DNA of 64,000 nt from Acidimicrobiales bacterium (GCA_013003535.1 JABDIY010000074.1:1-64000), one strand, 5' to 3'; counted from the first letter of the stretch, positions 9,439 through 18,427 are shown. Program-made: numbers and translations. The notes: generated from the letters alone by a model not told the origin.

Positions 9439-11679
9439 ATGCCATTGCCCGTCCGCCGTACCGGCGCGCTTATCCGACTTCTTACGCTTGTGCTTACGAT
9501 TGGGGTGGTTGGGTCCGCCTGCTCTTTCGGCACCGGGGGTAGCGGCAACGCCAATGGAGGTGCCGAAGTGCTTGGTGCGTCCTCGGCTCTTCCCGGCAAA
9601 TACGTCTCGACCACCGGCAACAACGGGAATTCTGGCAACGCTCCAGACCAGGCCTATCGCACGCTCGCTCATGCGGTGAAACAGCTCACCCCCGGAGACA
9701 CCCTCTACGTGATGGAGGGCGACTACTTCGAAAACGAGCGGCCGGACTCTGCGGTGGCGATCACCAACTCCGGCACTCCTCAAGCATGGATCACCATCAC
9801 TGCATTTCCAGGTGCCACGCCGATCATTCGTAGCAACCAGAGCAACGGGATCAAGGTGGACGGGGCCAGCTATGTGGAGATCTCCAATCTGGAGTTGATC
9901 GGCAACCCGACCGGAGGCACCTCGAGCTACTCCGGGTCAGGGATCAACGTCGATGCGATCTACAGCCCGGCGAAAAACCATCACATCCGTATTCTCAACA
10001 ACACGATTTCGGGATTCGGGGCGGGCGGTATCCCGGTTACGGGGAGCAGTCATGTTGAGATCCGCAATAACGTAATTCACGATGTTGCCGAGGTGGAATG
10101 GACTCAGCACAGCGGTATTTCCATCCTCGAGAGTTTCAACATGGGGTTCGGGAACGACAGTAATGGCTACTCCAACTACATCACCGGTAACACGATCTAC
10201 CGGGTGGAGAACAAAGTCCGAGACAGAAGTGGCCGCTTCACCGATGGAAACTGCATCATCATGGATCGCACCAAAATCAACAGCTACACCGGTCGCACGC
10301 TCATCGCCAACAACCTCTGTCTCGACAGCGGTGGTCGAGGTGTTCAGGTGTATCAGTCTCGCCACGTCGATGTCGTGAACAACACGATATTTCAGAATCT
10401 CAAGACTGGTGAGATCGCCAGCAGCGGCGGGGAGTTGGGGGCGTTCTATTCCGAGGACGTGCACTTCGCCAACAACCTCGTATTTGCAAGGAACGGTCTC
10501 ATGCCGGCTCGAACCTACGACGCCAGCAACATCCGTTTCACGAAGAATCTCTATGTAGGTGACACCGATCCCCAATACAACGGCGCGGCCAACAACGGCG
10601 ACCGGCGCGTCGGGTCCGGCACCGCTGTTGTGGCAAGTCCGAGTACGAATCCGAATCCGGCGAACTTCAAGCTCGTGAGCGGCTCGCCCGCGGTCAACGC
10701 CGGGACGAACGCCTTTGATGCTGTGGTCTCCAGGGACTATTTGGGAGCCCAACGCCCAGCGGGCGGGGCCACCGATATCGGAGCTCTGGAATCAGGAAGC
10801 TCTGCACCCGTAGCAACCACCGCACCGCCAACCACGGCAGCCCCAACCACGGCAGCCCCAACCACGGCAGCTCCGACAACTGCGAAGCCCACAACCTCGG
10901 AGCCCACTACCGTAACGACGTCGGCTCCCACCACTCAGCCCCCTAAGCCGGCTACCACCGTTCCGGAAGCCTCGACTTCGGTGGCAACAACCGAGTTGGT
11001 GCCAACGATCGTGCCGCGGCCACCTACTACAGCCAGCCCGAGCACAACTACTGCGGCCGGTGAGGATGCCTCTGCGTCCGCCGTCGACTCGAAGCCATCT
11101 ACGGCAGCCGCCGCGGCCCCCAGTTCGTCCCTGGCCGCAGCCCCGGCGGAATCAACGACGTCGGCGCCCGCTACCTCCAGTACGTCGCCCTCAAGCAACC
11201 CGGTTGAACCCAGCCAGGAGAGCGCGGTTTCACCGGCACCTGCAGCAGTCCCGCCGGGCGACGCCGGACCGACCTCAGGCCCCGCAACTACGATCGACTT
11301 CGGAGTTCCCGAAGGTCCTCGCTTCGACTTCGACGACTCGCAGTTCTCGCCACCGCGACCTCCCGAAGAGGTCAGCGTGACGAGCCTGCCCGCTTCGACG
11401 ATCGGTTCGGTCAAGCGGAGCCTCGCCCCGCCGTCCACAATCTTCGATAGCGATGGTCCCGGTCCGGCCGACGGGGAACCGGTGGTGGACTTTGGCGCCC
11501 GGGAACGCAATGCGTCGGAGCCGCTGGCATTCGACGATGTGACGGTCCCTCAGGCTCCCACTCCCGCAGAGGTGCCACTGGGAATTCTGGCCTCGGCTGG
11601 GCTCCTCCTGTCCTACTATCGGCCAACCCAGCTGGAGGCCGGGCTGGGACGACTGCTCAGCCTCGTTGGTCGCGGCTGA
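9439..11679 (+). CDS. Secreted right-handed beta-helix protein with Pro/Thr/Ala-rich stalk
   Basis: The 746-residue protein starts with a signal peptide (hydrophobic LIRLLTLVLTIGVVGSAC) that ends at a Cys, so it may be lipidated, although the lipobox is imperfect. Residues about 50-450 show the DUF1565/pectate-lyase-like start (YVSTTGNNGNSGNAPDQAYR) and repeating NN-x-I turns (IRILNNTISGFG, VEIRNNVIHDV, DVVNNTIFQN) of a parallel beta-helix. A long low-complexity stalk of Pro, Thr, Ala and Ser follows, with PTTAA repeats. The C-terminus has a short hydrophobic stretch (GILASAGLLLSYY). It may bind or cleave the polysaccharide made by neighbouring genes. No catalytic site can be assigned. Confidence 0.82.
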   Translation: MPLPVRRTGALIRLLTLVLTIGVVGSACSFGTGGSGNANGGAEVLGASSALPGKYVSTTGNNGNSGNAPDQAYRTLAHAVKQLTPGDTLYVMEGDYFENERPDSAVAITNSGTPQAWITITAFPGATPIIRSNQSNGIKVDGASYVEISNLELIGNPTGGTSSYSGSGINVDAIYSPAKNHHIRILNNTISGFGAGGIPVTGSSHVEIRNNVIHDVAEVEWTQHSGISILESFNMGFGNDSNGYSNYITGNTIYRVENKVRDRSGRFTDGNCIIMDRTKINSYTGRTLIANNLCLDSGGRGVQVYQSRHVDVVNNTIFQNLKTGEIASSGGELGAFYSEDVHFANNLVFARNGLMPARTYDASNIRFTKNLYVGDTDPQYNGAANNGDRRVGSGTAVVASPSTNPNPANFKLVSGSPAVNAGTNAFDAVVSRDYLGAQRPAGGATDIGALESGSSAPVATTAPPTTAAPTTAAPTTAAPTTAKPTTSEPTTVTTSAPTTQPPKPATTVPEASTSVATTELVPTIVPRPPTTASPSTTTAAGEDASASAVDSKPSTAAAAAPSSSLAAAPAESTTSAPATSSTSPSSNPVEPSQESAVSPAPAAVPPGDAGPTSGPATTIDFGVPEGPRFDFDDSQFSPPRPPEEVSVTSLPASTIGSVKRSLAPPSTIFDSDGPGPADGEPVVDFGARERNASEPLAFDDVTVPQAPTPAEVPLGILASAGLLLSYYRPTQLEAGLGRLLSLVGRG
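10828..10872 (+). repeat. Three 15-bp tandem repeats coding for PTTAA
   Basis: The unit ccaaccacggcagcc occurs three times in direct succession, with one change in the last base of the third copy. Diverged copies continue on both sides. In frame it encodes Pro-Thr-Thr-Ala-Ala in the stalk of the beta-helix protein. Such repeats change copy number easily and may vary stalk length between strains. Confidence 0.85.
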
Positions 11680-11756
11680 AGTACATTAAGGATGAATGAG
11701 CGGGGCTCGGTACGCTCGCGCATTGATTTCTTCGCCCAATCATCCGAAAGACAACC

Positions 11757-13397
11757 ATGGTTCCCGACAACAACTTCGTTCAGGATGACGTCACAACCCT
11801 CGAGGACTACCTTGCGGCGATCCGTAACCGGAAGTGGGTTGTCGTTGCCGTTGCGTCGTTGGTCTTCGCGCTGGCGTTCTTAGCTACATCGGGCGGTGTA
11901 GCAACCTACACGGCCGAAGGTGAAGTGGAGGTTGGCCTGAGTCCGGTCAACAGCACCAACGACTCGCCCGCACCTGGCAACCTCGATCTGGAACGGTCCA
12001 AGATGAAGGGCAACGAGATCTCTACCGCGGTTGCTGGACAGTTCCAAGCTAGCGGAATCCCGGTGACTGCGGCCCAGTTGCGGGAAGACATCGACGTCAG
12101 TTTCGTTCCGTCCAGCCAACGACTAGACCTTTCTTTCACCAGTGACGACCCCGAGTTCGCAGCGGCTGTAGTAAACGCGTTTGCCGAGACCTATGTGCAG
12201 CGTCGTAAGGCTGCGGCCGAGGAATATTACGAGACTCGAATCAATGTGCTGTTGGCCACGGAACAGGCGGAGCTAGAGAAGGCCTTGGCGGCCGAAACCG
12301 CCCGGGTGGAGTTGGTGCAGGAGGCTGCGGCAGCAAACACAACCCAGGCTCGGCGAGCTCAGATCCAGATTGAGCTGGCGGAGTTCCAGGACATCAAGAA
12401 CGACGCCAACCGGGCCATAGCAATCGCAAAGACTGAACGGAATCGGCAAGAGCTCAACCGCGCCTCGTTACAGAGTGCTGCCAGCGTGATCCTGTCTGCT
12501 GACACGCCAACGTCGGTCAACGGGGTCCCCCGTTCATACATTCTGGTGGGATCGCTCATCGCTGGCCTGCTGTTCGGTACCGCCGCCGCATTCTTGGCGG
12601 AGAGGCTCGATACCACCGCACGCGACGAGGAAGACGTGGCCCTGGCTCTCAATACGCGAGTTCTGGCCTCAATACCGGCCTTTCCGCTTGGCAATCGCAG
12701 TGGGACTTCAGCCGCCGTGATGTTGAGTGAAGATCGCAAGCCTCGCCTTGCGATCTCGCGTGAGGCCTTTCGCCGCCTCCGCTCCAGCATTCAGTTCTCC
12801 GCCGCCTCTACAGGATCCGAAGTCTTTCTATTCACCAGCGCGTTCCCGGGAGAAGGCAAGTCGGTGGCGGCGTCGAACTTGGCCCTGGCACTGGCGCAGA
12901 GCGGCAAGCACGTTGCATTGGTTTCGGCGGACATGCGCCGACCAACCCTGGAACGGATTCTCGGCGTGCCAAACAACGAGGGGCTGTCGGACTTCCTCGG
13001 AGGTCGCACCGAGATGGAACTCAAGTCGGTCGAGGGGGTGGAGAACCTGTGGTTCGTGCCTTCCGGACCAGCACCAGCCAATCCAGGCGAGTTGCTCGGC
13101 TCGGTCCAATTCGAAACGCTCATCAAGGAACTCCGAACGATGGCATCGTTTGTCATCATCGACAGTCCCCCGGTGCTCAGCACCGCTGATGCCGCGACGG
13201 CAGCAGCATTTGTAGATGGGGTCGTTGTCATCGTAGACAGCCGCCGCACCGAGACGCCCGACCTCATCCGTGTGCGGGATGAACTGGAGCGAGGCGGTGC
13301 GAAGATTGCGGGAGCTGTTCTCAACCGCACTCGTGGGCGTCGTGGGCTCTTCAGCCGCCGCGACACCTATGCATACTACGAGACCGGTCAGTCGTAG
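11757..13397 (+). CDS. Polysaccharide co-polymerase/tyrosine autokinase (Wzz + BY-kinase), second copy
   Basis: The 546-residue protein has the same architecture as the gene at 3203-4819. It has a Wzz domain with a first helix at about residues 28-46, a long coiled-coil periplasmic-side region rich in Ala, Glu and Gln, and a second helix near 262-280. The kinase has Walker A SAFPGEGKSVAASN near residue 360, Walker A' SADMRRPTLE, Walker B VIIDSPPVL and a terminal Tyr cluster (DTYAYYETG). It lies directly upstream of the O-antigen ligase-like gene, with an 8-bp gap, and so probably sets chain length for that polymerase. Sequence identity with the first copy looks modest, so this is not a recent duplication. 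Confidence 0.92.
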   Translation: MVPDNNFVQDDVTTLEDYLAAIRNRKWVVVAVASLVFALAFLATSGGVATYTAEGEVEVGLSPVNSTNDSPAPGNLDLERSKMKGNEISTAVAGQFQASGIPVTAAQLREDIDVSFVPSSQRLDLSFTSDDPEFAAAVVNAFAETYVQRRKAAAEEYYETRINVLLATEQAELEKALAAETARVELVQEAAAANTTQARRAQIQIELAEFQDIKNDANRAIAIAKTERNRQELNRASLQSAASVILSADTPTSVNGVPRSYILVGSLIAGLLFGTAAAFLAERLDTTARDEEDVALALNTRVLASIPAFPLGNRSGTSAAVMLSEDRKPRLAISREAFRRLRSSIQFSAASTGSEVFLFTSAFPGEGKSVAASNLALALAQSGKHVALVSADMRRPTLERILGVPNNEGLSDFLGGRTEMELKSVEGVENLWFVPSGPAPANPGELLGSVQFETLIKELRTMASFVIIDSPPVLSTADAATAAAFVDGVVVIVDSRRTETPDLIRVRDELERGGAKIAGAVLNRTRGRRGLFSRRDTYAYYETGQS

Positions 13398-13405
13398 AAC
13401 CGGCT

Positions 13406-14875
13406 ATGACCATCGCGGTGAGGGCGCCCGTCGACGAGCCTCATGCCGAGCATCCACGGGAGACCCTTGCTCATGCTCGAGCGCAGTGGCGGCAAAGCCC
13501 GGCCTATCGGGCCCGGCCTCGTCTGGTAGAACAGACGATCGGGATGCTGGCGCTTCTCTTTCTCACTGCTGGGCTCCCGACCGAATGGTTCGTTGTCAAC
13601 TACCTCACCGACGTCAACGCCGGTGGACCGCTGGTGATCGTTGTCTTCATGGCTTTCACCGGGACTCTGTTGACGTTCTCCATGAAACGACCGAAGGCGA
13701 TGTTTTACCTGGTCGTCTGCGAACTGGCCCTCATGGGATTCAGTTTGCTGATCTTGTTCTCACCGCTGTGGTCGGTGGATTTCGGAACGTCTCTTCGACG
13801 AGCGATCGCCCTCTCGCTCACCACCGCCCTGGGACTCTATTTCGTGTCTCGCTACAGCCTTGAACAACTCCTGGGCCGTATGTCATTGGTGTTTGTGGTC
13901 ACAACTGTTTTCAATCTTGTCTGGGTGTATGCACTACCGACGTACGGTCGGGTGGACGGCGGAGACTTCACCGGAATAACTACCAACCGGAATGCGCTCG
14001 GCAGCCAGGCCGTCCTTGCATGCCTCGTGATGGTGTTCGGATTCAAGGCACGACGCCATCGATTCCTGACTGGTCTCGGTTTCGTGGGGTCGGCCTGGTT
14101 GGTGATCGGGACAGAGTCGAAGACGTCGTTGATGTCGTTGCTCCTCCTCGGCGTTCTTCTCATCGTGTTCACCACGTTCCGCTCGCGTCGGCAATTGTTC
14201 GGGGCGGTGATCGTCAGCGAGATCACGGCGGGCCTTTTCGGTATTCTGATCGCCACCGCCAACCTGGCGTTCATCACCGACCTTCTCGGTCGAGACATCA
14301 CCCTCACTGGACGCACGATCCTCTGGAAAAACCTCATAGCTCCGATTGCCGAAAGGCCGATCCTTGGTCATGGATGGGATGCGTTTTGGGGTGGCTGGAA
14401 CTCGCCGGCTCATGAGATTTGGATCGAGAACAACTGGCTTCCACCAACGGCCCACAATGCCGCCCTGGAGTATCTCCTGTCCATAGGGATCGTCGGCCTG
14501 ACATTCTGGCTCGTGATGATGGGCCGGGGGCTATGGCGGTCTATCCACTATTTGCGTGATCGCCCGGGATTCGCCGGTCTTTTTCCGGTTGCGATGCTGT
14601 CGTATGCATTTCTTTACTCCGTCACCGAAGCCGGGGTGGTCCATCGCGGGATCGACTGGATGTTGCTCGTTGTGGCTTTGGTGGAGACCAAACGTTTCAT
14701 GGATCGAAACCGATCCACGCTCGATGGTCACCGAGTGCTTTTTCAGAAGAGACAGCTTCTCAGCAGGAAACTCGCGGCTCGCTCAGGTCCACCACCCGCA
14801 CCGTCGGACTCGCCCACAATTGGGGTAGTTCAGCCTATGACCGATGGCATGTCGGTCGCAGGACCTTATAGGTAG
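13406..14875 (+). CDS. O-antigen ligase/polymerase-like membrane protein (Wzy/WaaL family)
   Basis: The 489-residue integral membrane protein has about ten hydrophobic segments. The Wzy_C-type region contains GRTILWKNLIAPIAERPILG followed by a periplasmic loop ending HNAALEYLLSIGIVGL, in which the conserved His is the expected catalytic position. Such proteins polymerise or ligate lipid-linked sugar units on the outer side of the membrane. The gene starts just after the autokinase stop. The C-terminal 60 residues are hydrophilic and lack family features. Confidence 0.85.
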   Translation: MTIAVRAPVDEPHAEHPRETLAHARAQWRQSPAYRARPRLVEQTIGMLALLFLTAGLPTEWFVVNYLTDVNAGGPLVIVVFMAFTGTLLTFSMKRPKAMFYLVVCELALMGFSLLILFSPLWSVDFGTSLRRAIALSLTTALGLYFVSRYSLEQLLGRMSLVFVVTTVFNLVWVYALPTYGRVDGGDFTGITTNRNALGSQAVLACLVMVFGFKARRHRFLTGLGFVGSAWLVIGTESKTSLMSLLLLGVLLIVFTTFRSRRQLFGAVIVSEITAGLFGILIATANLAFITDLLGRDITLTGRTILWKNLIAPIAERPILGHGWDAFWGGWNSPAHEIWIENNWLPPTAHNAALEYLLSIGIVGLTFWLVMMGRGLWRSIHYLRDRPGFAGLFPVAMLSYAFLYSVTEAGVVHRGIDWMLLVVALVETKRFMDRNRSTLDGHRVLFQKRQLLSRKLAARSGPPPAPSDSPTIGVVQPMTDGMSVAGPYR

Positions 14876-14974
14876 AGGTTCCCAGTTCATGCCTGGTTTA
14901 TTTCCTGGGTGGCAGATAGTTGCTACCTTCGCTCCCATAAGGTTTCAATCAATTGAACCGCGGCAAAAGGCGAA

Positions 14975-15676
14975 ATGATGACGGCGCAACACCCAATTAG
15001 TCGAGAACATCTAAGAACAGCGGTAGACGGCGACCGCTTCGGGGTCTTTGAGTCCGCCCGAATCGAACGTCGGCGAGGGCCATACGAACGGCTTTTCAAG
15101 CGGGGGCTCGACATCGTCGTTGCCGGTGGTGTGCTGTTGGTGGCCTCGCCGCTGCTCTGCCTCACATGGCTTGGTCTTCGTCTCACCCTGGGACCGGGCG
15201 TGATTCTCACCCAGGACCGCGTCGGCCGCAACGGTCGACCGTTCCGAATGCTCAAGTTTCGGACCATGCGTCACGACCGCCGCTCCACCGAGTTGAACTT
15301 CGACGGCACGGACCGGCGTCAGACCCACAAAAGCGACGAAGATCCTCGCCACACCACGCTGGGCCGCTTCATCCGAAGTATCAGCGCCGATGAACTTCCA
15401 CAGCTTGTAAACGTGCTGAGGGGTGAGATGAGCCTGGTGGGACCCCGCCCGGAGTTGTATTTCGTGGCCAAGCGGAACGGCATTCTCGATCACCCCCGTC
15501 ATATCGTGCGGCCGGGTTTGACCGGCCTGTTCCAAACATCAGGTCTTCGTAGCAAAGCCGATCTGTCCGAGGGGCTTCATCTTGACATGGCGTACGTGAT
15601 CAACCTCTCCATGCTCAGCGACATCAAAATTTTGTTCCGCACCGTCGGTGCACTGGTCCGCCGCACCGGAGCCTGA
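14975..15676 (+). CDS. Monotopic undecaprenyl-phosphate sugar phosphotransferase
   Basis: The 233-residue protein is a short phosphoglycosyl transferase of the PglC/WcaJ core type. It has a membrane hairpin (FKRGLDIVVAGGVLLVASPL), then the catalytic QDRVGRNGRPFRMLKFRTM block, DELPQLVNVLRGEMSLVGPRP and the closing RPGLTGLFQTSG. It transfers a sugar-1-phosphate from a nucleotide sugar to undecaprenyl phosphate and so starts repeat-unit synthesis. The extra N-terminal membrane domain of WcaJ/WbaP is absent. Two adjacent ATG codons (14975, 14978) are possible starts. A phosphatase gene follows after 19 bp. Confidence 0.92.
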   Translation: MMTAQHPISREHLRTAVDGDRFGVFESARIERRRGPYERLFKRGLDIVVAGGVLLVASPLLCLTWLGLRLTLGPGVILTQDRVGRNGRPFRMLKFRTMRHDRRSTELNFDGTDRRQTHKSDEDPRHTTLGRFIRSISADELPQLVNVLRGEMSLVGPRPELYFVAKRNGILDHPRHIVRPGLTGLFQTSGLRSKADLSEGLHLDMAYVINLSMLSDIKILFRTVGALVRRTGA

Positions 15677-15695
15677 GTCGGCCACAATAGAGTCA

Positions 15696-16229
15696 ATGAG
15701 CCACGCTGATCAGCGCAAGAGAGTGCTGTTCGTGTGCACAGCAAACATCTGTCGCAGCCCTACCGCCGAGTACATCGCTCGATCTCGATACGGAGCCGAC
15801 AAGTTTCACTTTCGTTCCGCCGGCTTCCTGGCCGCGGATCGTTCCTGCCCAGACGATCTACAAAAGGTGCTCCAGGCTCGGGGCCTATCGGTGGCAGATC
15901 ACCGCAGCTACAAACTGGATCAAGACACAGTCACCGCGGCCGATCTCATCCTCACGATGGAGTCGCGCCATGTTCTCGATGCCACCGTGTTGGATCGACG
16001 GGCTCTCCGGAAGACGCTGCCTCTGAAAGAGGCTGCGAAAACCATTCGCAGCGGTGAGTCAATCGAGGAATTCCTGGAGCGGGTGAATGCAGATCGCGAC
16101 GCGCAGAAGTATTTGTCTGAGACCGAATTAGACGTGGCCGACCCCTACAAGAAGAGGTTGAAGGCCTACGAAAGGGCAGTAGAGGAAATCGATGCTCTGG
16201 TCACAATCGTGCTCGATGCCCTTGCCTGA
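15696..16229 (+). CDS. Low-molecular-weight protein tyrosine phosphatase
   Basis: The 177-residue protein has the CX5RS loop CTANICRS (Cys14 nucleophile) and the general-acid Asp in DVADPYKK. It is slightly longer than the usual 150 residues because of an inserted helix-rich stretch (ESIEEFLERVNADRDAQKY). In exopolysaccharide clusters such Wzb-type enzymes dephosphorylate the Tyr tail of the autokinase, and two candidate substrates are encoded nearby. The ATG at 15696 removes a poorly supported 16-residue extension. Cotranscription with the sugar phosphotransferase is likely. Confidence 0.92.
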   Translation: MSHADQRKRVLFVCTANICRSPTAEYIARSRYGADKFHFRSAGFLAADRSCPDDLQKVLQARGLSVADHRSYKLDQDTVTAADLILTMESRHVLDATVLDRRALRKTLPLKEAAKTIRSGESIEEFLERVNADRDAQKYLSETELDVADPYKKRLKAYERAVEEIDALVTIVLDALA

Positions 16230-16244
16230 CCAGCGGTAGCGGGC

Positions 16245-17438
16245 TTAGGCGGGGAGTGTCCGCCAGGTGATGGAACGATTCAGGTGGTAGTTGCCCACGG
16301 TCGCCAATAGCAGCCCGGCAGTCATCGCCACCCCACGAAGCGCCCATCCGGACTCGTCGACTCGGGCCATTATCAACGCTTCGGTGGCGCTCGCTACGAG
16401 AAGTCCGTGGGCGGCGACGCCGTGAAACTTCACTAGTCCACCTACCCAAGCGCTGCCGTGATGCCGGTAGGCGTTGAACGTGAATCGGTTGTTCCACCAA
16501 TAGTTCCAAACGACTGCCGCTTCGATCGCCAGCCACGCTGACAAGGTCGGGGCGGTTATCTGTACCAGGGCGATGTAGAAGGTTGCCCGAACCATCACGC
16601 CAGAGAGGCCAACGATTGCGTAAGCGCTGAAACGAGCCGTGACGAAACGGCCGCCGGCGAGCTCCAAGAGTGCCATGAGGTAGGCGACAACCACCGAGCC
16701 CGTGAGTTTGGTGGCCCCGTGGAGCCGTTGGCCGAAACGAAAGCCGACCTCGGTCACCACCGGTGGCGAACCTGTGGCGAGGAACTCGAGAAGAATTTTG
16801 AAGCCTTTGGGGTTGACCGCAGCTGCGACCTGTTCGTAGCGGTCCCGGCTCACGACGAAGAAGCCGCTCATTGGATCATTGACCGGAGTTCGGAGCATCA
16901 ACCGTGCAAGTTGGGCGCCGCCCCACGACACCGTGCGCCGCCATGGGCCGAATTCTCCGTAGCTGCCGCCAGGTGCTTCTCGTGATCCGACCGCGATGTC
17001 CGCCCCGTCATCAATGATCGCACTCACGAGGTCGGGGAGGATTCGCTCGTCGTGCTGGAGGTCGGCGTCGAGCACGGCCAGGGTGCGACCCCGAGCGGCA
17101 CCGAATCCGGTCATCACTGCGGAGGAGAGGCCGCGGGCGTCGGTTCGACGAATGACCGACAGGCGGGGCTGTTGGGAGCCGATGTCCTGGGCTACTTCCC
17201 AGGTTCGGTCGGGAGAATCGTCGTCAACGACGATGAGTTCGTAATCCAGATCCGCCAACGCATCCTCTAGTCGCCGGACCAAATGAGGAATGTTCTCCGC
17301 TTCGTTGAACGTCGGGATGATGACGCTCACCAGTGGTGCAGCGTTCTCCCGACGTTCAGCACTTCTGCGATCGACTCTCGGCAGCGTTCGCGCTTGACCC
17401 GGTGCGGGAAAGGTGCTTTTGGTGGCATCGGACGACAC
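16245..17438 (-). CDS. Dolichol-phosphate mannosyltransferase-like GT2 fused to a GtrA domain
   Basis: The 397-residue protein has an N-terminal DPM1-like GT2 domain (VSVIIPTFNEAENIPHLVRR, VVDDDSPDRTW, LAVLDADLQHDE, GSREAPGGSYGEF). A C-terminal GtrA domain of four helices begins near residue 265 (FSAYAIVGLSGVMVRATFY). Such fusions make polyprenyl-phosphate sugars and help flip them across the membrane for later glycan or protein glycosylation. The start is a GTG at 17438 and is uncertain. A strong minus-strand terminator-like hairpin lies about 75 bp ahead of this start, so the gene may be subject to attenuation. Confidence 0.88.
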   Translation of the reverse strand: MSSDATKSTFPAPGQARTLPRVDRRSAERRENAAPLVSVIIPTFNEAENIPHLVRRLEDALADLDYELIVVDDDSPDRTWEVAQDIGSQQPRLSVIRRTDARGLSSAVMTGFGAARGRTLAVLDADLQHDERILPDLVSAIIDDGADIAVGSREAPGGSYGEFGPWRRTVSWGGAQLARLMLRTPVNDPMSGFFVVSRDRYEQVAAAVNPKGFKILLEFLATGSPPVVTEVGFRFGQRLHGATKLTGSVVVAYLMALLELAGGRFVTARFSAYAIVGLSGVMVRATFYIALVQITAPTLSAWLAIEAAVVWNYWWNNRFTFNAYRHHGSAWVGGLVKFHGVAAHGLLVASATEALIMARVDESGWALRGVAMTAGLLLATVGNYHLNRSITWRTLPA

Positions 17439-17504
17439 GGATGATCTATCGGCAGATCGCCGGTCTCAGTGCAGTTGAATCCCCAGGAAATAATTGGGCT
17501 CGCC

Positions 17505-17551
17505 GGAAAACAAAGCTGACCCCGGGGGGCGGCGGCAGTCCCGGGGTCAGC
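17505..17551 (-). terminator. Strong intrinsic-terminator-like hairpin, minus strand
   Basis: GCTGACCCCGGG (17515-17526) and CCCGGGGTCAGC (17540-17551) form a perfect 12-bp stem with a 13-nt loop. On the minus strand it is followed by TTTGTTTTCC. It sits between two divergent genes, so it cannot end a mapped coding transcript. It is either an attenuator in the leader of the DPM-GtrA gene or the end of a short RNA. Confidence 0.7.
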
Positions 17552-17695
17552 AAGTCGCGTTACTGCGAGGTAACCACGACGCATGATGAGGCTAGCACAG
17601 CGGCTCCCATTCCTCTACAAAAACTATTCATTTTTGAATTTGTCTCTGGTGGGTCTGTCCCCCTGGCGGGTCAGACCAGCGAAGATGGCGGCGGC

Positions 17696-17701
17696 TACCG
17701 T
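17696..17701 (+). promoter_or_regulatory. Putative -10 box of menG (leaderless)
   Basis: TACCGT is followed by seven bases and then GTG 17709, in frame with menG. No -35 is obvious. Confidence 0.3.
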
Positions 17702-17708
17702 GGGGATG

Positions 17709-18407
17709 GTGAATCCCATGCCCACCGATCATCTCCCCGAAGGCGAAGCGAAGAGGAATGCGGTACGGGAGATGTTCGACACGATCGCCCCCCGGTATGA
17801 CCTTGTCAACCGGGTCATGACGTTCCGTCTCGATGTGGGCTTACGGAAAAAGACCATGAAAACATGTGCGTTCGCTCCGAATTCTTTGGTTCTGGACCTC
17901 GCTGCCGGTACGGGCGATTTCTGTAGGGAACTTCACAAGGGGGACCATCTGGCGGTCGGTGTGGACTTGTCCTATGGAATGCTGGCGGCTGCCCGAACGT
18001 CGGCTCCGTTAGTGCAGGGCGATCTTCTGACCTTGCCGATTCTGAACGAAAGTGTCGACGGTGCCGTGTGCGGTTATGCGCTCCGGAATCTGGTGGAGCT
18101 GCCGGCATTTTTCAGTGAGCTGCATCGAGTTGTCCGAACCGGAGGTCGAATTGGTTTGCTCGATGTTTCCCGCCCGGATAGTCGCTTCCTACGATCAGGC
18201 TACGACGTGTACTTCAACCGAGTTGTGCCCAAGATTGGTGCCCTCCTTTCCGACGGCTCCGCCTATAACTACCTGCCACGCTCGTTGTCTTACCTGCCTG
18301 ACCGCAGCGTGATGATGCAAATGTTGCGAGACGCCGGCTTCGTCGACGTCGTTCATGACCAGCTTCAGGGTGGCCTTTCGCAGCTTCTAACCGCTACGAG
18401 GGACTAG
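17709..18407 (+). CDS. menG: Demethylmenaquinone methyltransferase (UbiE/MenG family)
   Basis: The 232-residue S-adenosylmethionine-dependent methyltransferase performs the last step of menaquinone synthesis. Visible motifs are FDTIAPRYDLVNRVMTF, motif I VLDLAAGTGDFC, VDGAVCGYALRNL, GGRIGLLDVSRPD and YNYLPRSLSYLPD. The frame is open from 17583, but the first 40 residues do not look like the family. The start is set at GTG 17709 because of an upstream TACCGT box; ATG 17718 with a GGTGA ribosome site is the alternative. It diverges from the DPM-GtrA gene. Confidence 0.9.
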   Translation: MNPMPTDHLPEGEAKRNAVREMFDTIAPRYDLVNRVMTFRLDVGLRKKTMKTCAFAPNSLVLDLAAGTGDFCRELHKGDHLAVGVDLSYGMLAAARTSAPLVQGDLLTLPILNESVDGAVCGYALRNLVELPAFFSELHRVVRTGGRIGLLDVSRPDSRFLRSGYDVYFNRVVPKIGALLSDGSAYNYLPRSLSYLPDRSVMMQMLRDAGFVDVVHDQLQGGLSQLLTATRD

Positions 18408-18414
18408 CCGGGAG

Positions 18415-18420
18415 TAGGAT
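18415..18420 (+). promoter_or_regulatory. Putative -10 box of the small membrane protein gene (leaderless)
   Basis: TAGGAT is followed by seven bases and GTG 18428, the same arrangement as in front of polA. Confidence 0.45.
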
Positions 18421-18427
18421 GCACCCC

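Noticed and set aside
10800-10935. CRISPR-like array
   Set aside because: The repeats are 15 bp without spacers and lie in frame inside a coding sequence.
17327-17584. 85-codon minus-strand frame spanning the terminator near menG
   Set aside because: It runs through the hairpin and into the DPM-GtrA gene, shows no family pattern, and its ATG is too close to the possible -10 box. It was kept only as sequence context for the hairpin.
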